From Sphingobacteriales bacterium 50-39 (lineage in GTDB: Bacteria > Bacteroidota > Bacteroidia > Chitinophagales > Chitinophagaceae), in assembly GCA_001898505.1 (NCBI GenBank), contig MKTZ01000011.1, forward strand, positions 1 through 64,000: DNA of 64,000 bases, read 5' to 3'. Made by a program: the position numbers and the translations under genes. Shown piece by piece: positions 58,823 to 64,000 of the stretch. Positions within the stretch are counted from its first letter, which is position 1. The number at the start of each line of letters is the position of its first letter. The notes beneath the pieces were generated by a model. The model ran no database searches. It worked only from the letters and a program-made list of their open reading frames with translations, and was not told the DNA's origin.

Positions 58823-59992
58823 ATGCTGGTGGTTACCTTCATATGCGTGCTGCTCATGATCCTTTACGGAGCACTGATCGTATACTACACATGGGCCTGG
58901 AAAAAATTGCCCGACTGGTCTCCGGTCACCGGCACACCACACCCGCAGACCCGTATTACGGTCCTTGTCCCTGCCCGCAATGAAGAAAAAAATATCCTTT
59001 CTTGTCTGGGATCACTCTCCCGCCAATCCTATCCCAAAGAGCTCTACGAGGTCATTGTCATCGACGATCACTCCACCGACAATACAGCCGCACTCGTAAA
59101 AGAGATGGCCGCAACATCCCCCCTTCAACTGGCTTGCATCCAGCTCTCCGCCGCGGCACAGGAGGCCCCCGTAGTCCGGGCACATAAGAAATTCGCCATC
59201 GAGACAGGCATCAAAGCCGCCCGTGGCGCCCTCATCGTCACCTCAGATGCCGACTGCTTGTTCGAACCCGACTGGCTTTCCACTATAGCAGGCTTCTACG
59301 AGTCCACAGGCGCCAAATTCATAGCAGCGCCGGTACGTATCAACGGCGCCTCCTCCCACCAGCATACCCTTTTATTTCTCTTACAGACCCTCGATTTTAT
59401 AACCTTACAGGGCATCACCGGCGCCTCCGTCTCGCGCCGTAGCCACTCCATGTGCAATGGCGCCAACCTGGCGTATGAAAAAAAAACCTTCGAAGAAGTA
59501 GAAGGCTTCCGGGGCATCGACAAAATACCCTCGGGAGACGATATGCTGCTGATGCATAAGATCTATAAAAAATACCCCGACAAAGTATTTTATCTAAAAA
59601 GCCGTCCGGCCATCGTATCCACCCATGCCGAACACACCTGGCAAAAATTCGTCAACCAGCGCATCCGCTGGGCCAGCAAGGCCAGCACCTATGACGACCG
59701 GCGGATTTTCTGGGTCCTGCTGTTGGTGTATATGATAAACCTGCTCTTCCCGGTGCTGCTCGTGGCTTCCTGCTGGAACAGATGGTATCTGCTGATAGCG
59801 CTGATACTGGGAATAGCCAAGACCTCCGTCGAATACCCTTTTGTAAGAATGGTAGCCGGCTTTTTTGGACAACAACGTCTAATGGTCTATTTTCCATGCC
59901 TGCAACCTTTTCACATAGCCTATACAGTTATCGTAGGATGGCTTGGTCAGTTTGGAAGCTATAAATGGAAAGATAGAAAAGTTAACAAATGA
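58823..59992 (+). CDS. membrane family 2 glycosyltransferase
   Basis: This 389-residue enzyme has an N-terminal span (VVTFICVLLMILYGALIVYY), the GT2 core with TVLVPARNEEKNILSCL, IDDHSTDNT, SDADCLFEPDW and the processive-type NQRIRWASK (QxxRW), and two to three C-terminal spans. It probably transfers a sugar to a lipid or extends a polymer at the inner membrane. It overlaps the ABC permease gene downstream by four bases, and the alpha/beta hydrolase precedes it. Confidence 0.9.
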   Translation: MLVVTFICVLLMILYGALIVYYTWAWKKLPDWSPVTGTPHPQTRITVLVPARNEEKNILSCLGSLSRQSYPKELYEVIVIDDHSTDNTAALVKEMAATSPLQLACIQLSAAAQEAPVVRAHKKFAIETGIKAARGALIVTSDADCLFEPDWLSTIAGFYESTGAKFIAAPVRINGASSHQHTLLFLLQTLDFITLQGITGASVSRRSHSMCNGANLAYEKKTFEEVEGFRGIDKIPSGDDMLLMHKIYKKYPDKVFYLKSRPAIVSTHAEHTWQKFVNQRIRWASKASTYDDRRIFWVLLLVYMINLLFPVLLVASCWNRWYLLIALILGIAKTSVEYPFVRMVAGFFGQQRLMVYFPCLQPFHIAYTVIVGWLGQFGSYKWKDRKVNK

Positions 59993-61083
59993 GCGCTCAC
60001 CAACACATAGGACGCCGCCTGGTACGCAATAAAGGCGCTTTATTCGGGCTCATCGTCATCGGCCTCGCACTACTCGTAGCCCTGGCGGCCTATTTCGTAG
60101 CTCCTGACAGCTCCCCCAACGCCAATCGCATGATCGTAGAGATAGGAGGACGCCGGCCAGGATTTCAACAGCAGTTCCTCCTATTGAAAAAAGCAAGGAC
60201 ATTGGAGCAACCATCGTTTTTTCAGCAATTGTTTTCCGGGGAGGAAGACCAATATAGCTATATCCCCATCAACAGCTACCAGCCAAAGGGGGACAGTCTC
60301 ATCGTACAAAAATTCATAGACGATGGGATAGCGGAACGCATCGCCTATCCCATGAGCGCGCTCACCATCAATAGCTTCCCCTCCCGCAACATGTACAACA
60401 TCGAAAAGCGCACTTTTTTGCTCGGCACCGACAAATATGGCAGGGACATCCTGAGCAGACTCCTGGTAGGTGTCAGAGTAAGCCTGGCCGTAGGGCTCGT
60501 CACCGTGATCATTTCCCTCACCATTGGCGTTCTCCTCGGCGCGCTCGCGGGTTATTTCCGGGGACGGGTGGACGAGATCATCCTCTGGCTGATCAATGTC
60601 GTCTGGAGTATTCCCACCTTATTGCTCGTCTTCGCCATCACGCTGATGCTCGGCAAAGGTTTCTGGCAGGTGTTCGTGGCCATCGGCCTTACACTATGGG
60701 TCAACGTAGCCAGGATCATCCGCGGCCAGGTACTGGCAGTGAGGGAACGGGAATTCATAGAGGCAGCCCGCGCGCTTGGTTATTCCCATACCCGTATCCT
60801 CTTTCGTCATATCCTGCCCAATGTCATGGGGCCGGTTTGGGTAGTCTGTGCCTCCAATTTCGCCTCGGCCATTGTCATCGAGGCGGGCCTGAGCTTTTTA
60901 GGCGTAGGCGTCCAACCCCCAATGCCCAGTTGGGGATTGATGATCAAGGAAAACTACAACTTCATTATTACCCATAACCCTATGCTGGCCCTGGCGCCGG
61001 GCCTGGCTATCATGCTGCTGGTACTGGCGTTCAATCTCCTTGGTAATGGACTGAGGGATGCCCTCGACGTGAGGACTCGGTAA
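59989..61083 (+). CDS. OppC/DppC-type ABC transporter permease
   Basis: This 364-residue permease has six predicted spans and a large periplasmic insert of about 110 residues after the first one (NANRMIVEIGG...YPMSALTINSFPSRNMYN). The permease core has LLGTDKYGRDILSRLLVGVRVSL and the EAA loop EAARALGYSHTRILFRHILPNVMGP, which contacts the ATPase. It resembles the C-type peptide or nickel transporter subunits. OppB, OppA and ATPase genes are not next to it, so the complete transporter must be encoded elsewhere. Confidence 0.9.
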   Translation: MSAHQHIGRRLVRNKGALFGLIVIGLALLVALAAYFVAPDSSPNANRMIVEIGGRRPGFQQQFLLLKKARTLEQPSFFQQLFSGEEDQYSYIPINSYQPKGDSLIVQKFIDDGIAERIAYPMSALTINSFPSRNMYNIEKRTFLLGTDKYGRDILSRLLVGVRVSLAVGLVTVIISLTIGVLLGALAGYFRGRVDEIILWLINVVWSIPTLLLVFAITLMLGKGFWQVFVAIGLTLWVNVARIIRGQVLAVREREFIEAARALGYSHTRILFRHILPNVMGPVWVVCASNFASAIVIEAGLSFLGVGVQPPMPSWGLMIKENYNFIITHNPMLALAPGLAIMLLVLAFNLLGNGLRDALDVRTR

Positions 61084-61096
61084 TGACGCGGCAGAC

Positions 61097-61507
61097 CTAC
61101 TTCGCGGAATATCTATAGCTGCCCGTCCAGGTATTGGTGGAAGTCGAATTGGAAGTGACAGTGATATTCACCACGCTGACCACCGCTACAGGCGTACCCG
61201 TAATGGAAAAATTATTGGAGGCCGTAGTAGTACTTGTCGATTTCGTAAAAAAATTATTGGTAGTTCCATCCGGTGCCGCCGTCACGGCAATAGTAACCCC
61301 CTTGGCCGGCATCGCAGATGTTATGGTGACATTCAGATTGAAAGGCCCCAGGGCCGGAACCTGTGTAGTATTGATCGCAGGAGTGGTAGAAACAGTAAGG
61401 GTCGCTTCGGGAGAACTCTTGCTCCCGCCGCCGCATCCCGAAAGGAAAGGTAAAAAGACAATGGCCAGGAGCGCGAACAAGTTCATTCTGGCAGATCGTT
61501 GCTTCAT
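61097..61507 (-). CDS. small Ig-like lipoprotein
   Basis: This protein of about 136 residues has a signal peptide with lipobox LSGC (near residue 24) followed by GGGSKSSPEATLTVSTTPAINTTQVPALGPFNLNVTITSAMPAKGVTIAV, a Thr/Ser-rich single Ig-like domain. It is likely a surface or periplasmic lipoprotein. I start at the ATG at 61507 (MKQRSARMNLF). The frame extends further upstream without sense. It lies downstream of lrp on the same strand and converges on the permease gene. Function is unknown. Confidence 0.75.
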   Translation of the reverse strand: MKQRSARMNLFALLAIVFLPFLSGCGGGSKSSPEATLTVSTTPAINTTQVPALGPFNLNVTITSAMPAKGVTIAVTAAPDGTTNNFFTKSTSTTTASNNFSITGTPVAVVSVVNITVTSNSTSTNTWTGSYRYSAK

Positions 61508-61538
61508 AAAGAGTGAATTATACAGGAACAATGTACGA

Positions 61539-62009
61539 CTATTCTTTAAAGACCTGAACATTGCGGCTAAAACTTTCGTCCAGGGAAATAAAGGTCTCTG
61601 TACGCTCGATCCCCTTTATTTTCTGCAGCTCGTCATGCAGCACATACCGTAGCTGATTGATGTCCTTACAGGCTATCTCCGCGAACATGCTGTAATTACC
61701 CGTCGTATAATTCAGACGTACTATCTCGGGGATCTTTTGGAGCTCGCGGGCGACACTGTCATATAAAGAGCTTTTTTCCAGGTAGATACCGATAAAGGCA
61801 ATAACATCATAGCCCAATTGCTTCAGATCTACATGCAATTTTGTACCTTTAACGACGGACAGCTCCTGCAATTTCTTGATCCGTACGTGAATAGTGCCTC
61901 CCGAAACAAATAATTTCTTACCCAGCTCAGCATAGGAGATCTCCGCATTGTCCATCATTTCATGGATTATCTGCAGATCCAATTTGTCGAGATTCAATTT
62001 TACAGCCAT
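61539..62009 (-). CDS. Lrp/AsnC family transcriptional regulator
   Basis: This 156-residue protein has the Lrp helix-turn-helix (LDLQIIHEMMDNAEISYAELGKKLFVSGGTIHVRIKKLQELSVVKGT) and a C-terminal RAM effector domain (YDVIAFIGIYLEKSSLYDSVARELQKIPEIVRLNYTTGNYSMFAEIACKDINQL) that binds amino acids. A small lipoprotein gene follows on the same strand. It is a typical local amino-acid-responsive regulator; its targets are not identifiable. Confidence 0.93.
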   Translation of the reverse strand: MAVKLNLDKLDLQIIHEMMDNAEISYAELGKKLFVSGGTIHVRIKKLQELSVVKGTKLHVDLKQLGYDVIAFIGIYLEKSSLYDSVARELQKIPEIVRLNYTTGNYSMFAEIACKDINQLRYVLHDELQKIKGIERTETFISLDESFSRNVQVFKE

Positions 62010-62117
62010 CTTGAATAGTGTTTTTAAATTTTCTCTATAGCAGATTGCAAATATTTAAATATTTTTGAAAATATAAAAATTTTTATTGGAAAAAGGTAAA
62101 GATTTCGGGCATTTCTT

Positions 62118-62125
62118 TAATTTTG
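62118..62125 (+). promoter_or_regulatory. -7 promoter element before the tRNA-like RNA
   Basis: TAATTTTG fits TAnnTTTG. A transcript starting near 62132 would include the tRNA-like region and end at the terminator at 62369-62397. A clear -33 box is not found. Confidence 0.4.
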
Positions 62126-62187
62126 CTTCAGTTCTTAGTCAAATATGACTGCCATCCGGGTGCCGGCCATCGGTGCTCACCATATAC

Positions 62188-62356
62188 TGTGGAGTGATGA
62201 AACTTGGCAGACATGCCCTCTTGTCTCGGGGGTGGGGATACAGGATAAACATAGTGTAATGCCGGACCCGGCTCAAACCGGGCCCGACTGGGGTTGACCA
62301 CCACAGATTGCGCTACGGCTAACTGCCCCGTGGAGGTTCGAATCCTCCCTCTACAG
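62188..62356 (+). tRNA. tRNA-like RNA with very long variable region
   Basis: TGTGGAG (62188-62194) pairs with CTCTACA (62349-62355), forming a 7-bp acceptor stem with one G-T pair. T8, a 3-bp D stem (62197-62199/62212-62214) whose loop contains GG, and a 5-bp CCCTC/GGGGG anticodon stem (62216-62220/62228-62232) follow. The T stem GGAGG/CCTCC (62332-62336/62344-62348) encloses the canonical loop TTCGAAT. The anticodon loop TTGTCTC would read GTC. The region between anticodon and T stems is 99 nt, far longer than in any standard tRNA, with an internal GC-rich hairpin (62267-62282). No CCA is encoded. It may be an unusual tRNA, a tRNA-like RNA or a decayed gene. Folding was done by hand. Confidence 0.45.
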
Positions 62357-62368
62357 CTTTTTAAATGA

Positions 62369-62397
62369 AAACCATGCACTTATGCATGGTTTTTTTC
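62369..62397 (+). terminator. terminator after the tRNA-like RNA
   Basis: ACCATGCA-CTTA-TGCATGGT is an eight-base-pair stem followed by six further T. It begins 13 bases after the tRNA-like acceptor and supports a short separate transcript there. Confidence 0.8.
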
Positions 62398-62410
62398 GTA
62401 CTTTCATTTC

Positions 62411-63538
62411 ATGAAGCAGCTACTTCTCTCGCTTGCCCTCCTCGAGGCCATTTCCCCCTTGCACGCCCAGTACACGCTCTCTCTGGTCGTTTTATCCCCT
62501 GATACAAATGCCTGCTATATAGCAGGCAGCTTTAACCATTGGAACCCCGCCGACGAGGCCCATCGACTGCATGGCCCCGGCAACAAGACAAAGACCATCG
62601 TACTGAAGAATATGGCAGCCGGCAGCTGCCAATTCAAATTCACACAAGGCAGCTGGGCGACGGTAGAAACCGACACACAGGGAACAGACGTGGCCAACCG
62701 GGAAATAATCCTCTCCCGCGACACCTCCCTGACACTCACCATAGCGGCCTGGAAAACCCCTTCCACCGGCCAACCCCGGGTCAACACCGCCAGCGCACAG
62801 GTTCAGATATTGGACACGGCCTTTTATATGCCACAGCTCGACCGGCGCCGGCGCATATGGATTTACCTTCCCTCCACCTATTCACAGCAAAAAGACAAAC
62901 GATACCCCGTATTATACATGCAGGACGGACAAAACCTGTTCAATGAGCAGACGGCCCCTTTCGGCGAATGGGGAGTGGATGAATGCCTGGATACGGCGCA
63001 GCAGCGCACGGGCATTGAGTGGATCGTCATAGGCATCGATCACGGCGGCGACAAAAGAATAACGGAATACAATCCTTACAACCATGAACAATATGGGTCT
63101 GGCGAAGGCGCACAATATGCAGCTTTCCTGGCAACAACCCTGAAACCCTACATCGATGGTAAGTTCAGGACCCTGAAAGATGTCCGGCATACGTATATTG
63201 CAGGCAGCAGCCTGGGCGGGCTCATCGCCTTGTATGCCGTCATGAAATACCCCGACATATTCGGCGGGGCAGGCATCTTTTCCCCCGCATTGTGGATAGC
63301 GCCGCCCCTGCATGACCAGCTGGCGCAGACGACGTGGAAAGACTTACACCGCTTTTACTTCTATGCCGGTGGAATGGAAAGCCCCCATATGATACAGGAC
63401 ATGGACACCGTCATCGATGTTATCAAAGCCCATCAGCAAGAAGTCTTCCGCTCGGTGGACCCGCAGGGGCAGCACAATGAGAAATACTGGCGGCAGCATT
63501 TTTATGCTTTCTATACCTGGCTGCCCCCATCCCGGTAA
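62411..63538 (+). CDS. secreted esterase of the Fes/esterase D type
   Basis: This 375-residue protein has a signal peptide (MKQLLLSLALLEAISPLHAQ), a small N-terminal beta domain (CYIAGSFNHWNPADEAHRLHGPGNK, glycogen-binding-like) and a C-terminal esterase fold. The fold begins RRIWIYLPSTYSQQKDKRYPVLYMQDGQNLF. The nucleophile is in YIAGSSLGGLIALYAVMKYP and the catalytic His in DPQGQHNEKYWRQHF. Similar enzymes cleave siderophore or carbohydrate esters. The start codon is 14 bases after the terminator of the tRNA-like RNA. Confidence 0.9.
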   Translation: MKQLLLSLALLEAISPLHAQYTLSLVVLSPDTNACYIAGSFNHWNPADEAHRLHGPGNKTKTIVLKNMAAGSCQFKFTQGSWATVETDTQGTDVANREIILSRDTSLTLTIAAWKTPSTGQPRVNTASAQVQILDTAFYMPQLDRRRRIWIYLPSTYSQQKDKRYPVLYMQDGQNLFNEQTAPFGEWGVDECLDTAQQRTGIEWIVIGIDHGGDKRITEYNPYNHEQYGSGEGAQYAAFLATTLKPYIDGKFRTLKDVRHTYIAGSSLGGLIALYAVMKYPDIFGGAGIFSPALWIAPPLHDQLAQTTWKDLHRFYFYAGGMESPHMIQDMDTVIDVIKAHQQEVFRSVDPQGQHNEKYWRQHFYAFYTWLPPSR

Positions 63539-63547
63539 AAAAGGGAT

Positions 63548-63606
63548 TCCCCTCATATTAATTTTCCTCATATCTTTATCTGGTATAACGACTGCTTATG
63601 AGGGGA
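63548..63606. promoter_or_regulatory. 10-bp inverted repeat upstream of the sigma gene
   Basis: TCCCCTCATA (63548-63557) and TATGAGGGGA (63597-63606) pair across 39 bases. CCTCATA occurs again at 63566-63572. It is upstream of the sigma-factor gene and could be an operator or a stem ending the esterase transcript. Confidence 0.45.
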
Positions 63607-63678
63607 TACTCTTAATACTAAGATAATCTCCTGTAGTTCGAAGATTCAGCCTTTTGATCTGAACTTTGCATCACGTCT

Positions 63679-64000
63679 ATGAACCAGGTGAAAGAGATAA
63701 AAGAAGGTAACAAATTGGTTTACAGTAAAGTTTTTGAAGAGTACCATCTTAAGCTTTACCAGTATATTTATAAATATACCCAGTCCGCTTACTACGCGGA
63801 AGAGACTGTCCAGCTCAGCTTTGTCAAATTATGGGAAAAAAGAGAAGGACTGTCAGAGCAATATGATATCTCCACCCAGTTGTTCAGGATCGCCAAAAGC
63901 ACCCTCATCGACCTCCTCCGTAAAGAAAAGATCCGGGATACGCAAGCCCTTTCAGATACTTTTATATCAGCCCCACGGGAAGAAGAAAGGCTCCTCCACA
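63679..64000 (+). CDS. ECF sigma-70 factor, N-terminal part
   Basis: The gene starts at 63679 and runs off the right edge, so only about 107 residues are visible. MNQVKEIKEGNKLVYSKVFE then region 2 (HLKLYQYIYKYTQSAYYAEETVQLSFVKLWEKREGL) and the region 2.4-like QLFRIAKSTLIDLLRKEK are diagnostic of Bacteroidota ECF sigma-70 factors. A near-consensus -7 (GAACTTTG) lies about 11 bases before the start. The usual partners, an anti-sigma (FecR-like) gene and a SusCD/TonB-dependent transporter, would lie beyond the window. Confidence 0.92.
   Translation, partial: MNQVKEIKEGNKLVYSKVFEEYHLKLYQYIYKYTQSAYYAEETVQLSFVKLWEKREGLSEQYDISTQLFRIAKSTLIDLLRKEKIRDTQALSDTFISAPREEERLLH

Noticed and set aside
62128-62379. 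83-residue minus-strand frame across the tRNA-like RNA
   Set aside because: Its peptide (RGRIRTSTGQLAVAQS...) is the type produced by reading through structured RNA genes, and it overlaps the tRNA-like arms and a terminator.
1-64000. CRISPR array
   Set aside because: No set of regularly spaced direct repeats with unique spacers is present; the hairpin clusters are irregular and their arms differ.
1-64000. Insertion sequence or integrase
   Set aside because: No transposase, recombinase or terminal inverted repeats of an insertion sequence were found in the window.

Overview
The window looks like chromosomal DNA of a Bacteroidota bacterium, most likely of the Chitinophagaceae type. The signs are a RteC regulator next to TraE/TraF-type conjugation genes, a type IX secretion tail on one enzyme, Bacteroidota-type promoters (a -7 element of the form TAnnTTTG before at least a dozen transcription units), few Shine-Dalgarno sites, and many FtsX/MacB-type, patatin, HSDL2-type and cupin proteins typical of this lineage. 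I cannot name the species.

Region by region. 1-3.2 kb: the edge of an integrative conjugative element (traF, traE, a small membrane gene, rteC, all on the minus strand), followed by a Crp/Fnr regulator. 3.5-6.0 kb: accessory, AT-richer DNA with a putative permuted papain-fold lipoprotein, a small membrane protein and an unknown small gene. 6-19.6 kb: backbone genes (lipid kinase, hydrolase, typA, two glycosyltransferases, an FtsX permease, meaB, a LON-domain protein, coaX, lptC, an aldo/keto reductase). 19.6-24.4 kb: a TetR-regulated tripartite efflux operon (tetR, tolC-like, emrA-like, emrB-like), with the regulator's putative operator lying over its own promoter. 25-34.6 kb: an SDR enzyme, a DoxX protein, a membrane patatin, heme A synthase, a YeeE/YedE sulfur-transport pair, rnhB, a Sua5/YciO protein with an unusual in-frame insertion, and a cupin. 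35.3-40.5 kb: an orphan 2-oxoacid:ferredoxin oxidoreductase beta subunit, a beta-barrel protein, a small lipoprotein, a reduced histidine-kinase-like ATPase, an RRM protein, an MFS exporter and a diheme cytochrome. 40.6-44.3 kb: the oxidative pentose phosphate operon gnd-zwf-pgl. 44.4-52.2 kb: a heavy-metal RND efflux operon with its two-component system. 52.3-64 kb: a DUF2251 protein and cell-wall amidase, acyl-CoA dehydrogenase, MarR, an SGNH hydrolase, an alpha/beta hydrolase, a glycosyltransferase and an OppC-type permease, Lrp/AsnC, a tRNA-like RNA, an esterase and the start of an ECF sigma factor.

The most unusual signals are not classic genes. (1) A dispersed family of short perfect hairpins with three-base loops sits between genes at about ten places, and one cluster lies in frame inside the Sua5/YciO coding sequence. 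(2) At 62188-62356 there is a tRNA-shaped RNA with a canonical acceptor, D-arm and T-arm but a variable region of about 99 nt, followed by a strong terminator. (3) Several promoters lie so close to start codons that the mRNAs would have almost no leader. (4) The lipoprotein/membrane-protein pair beside the conjugative element has the layout of an effector with a partner.

All calls come from reading the sequence. No database search or folding program was run.
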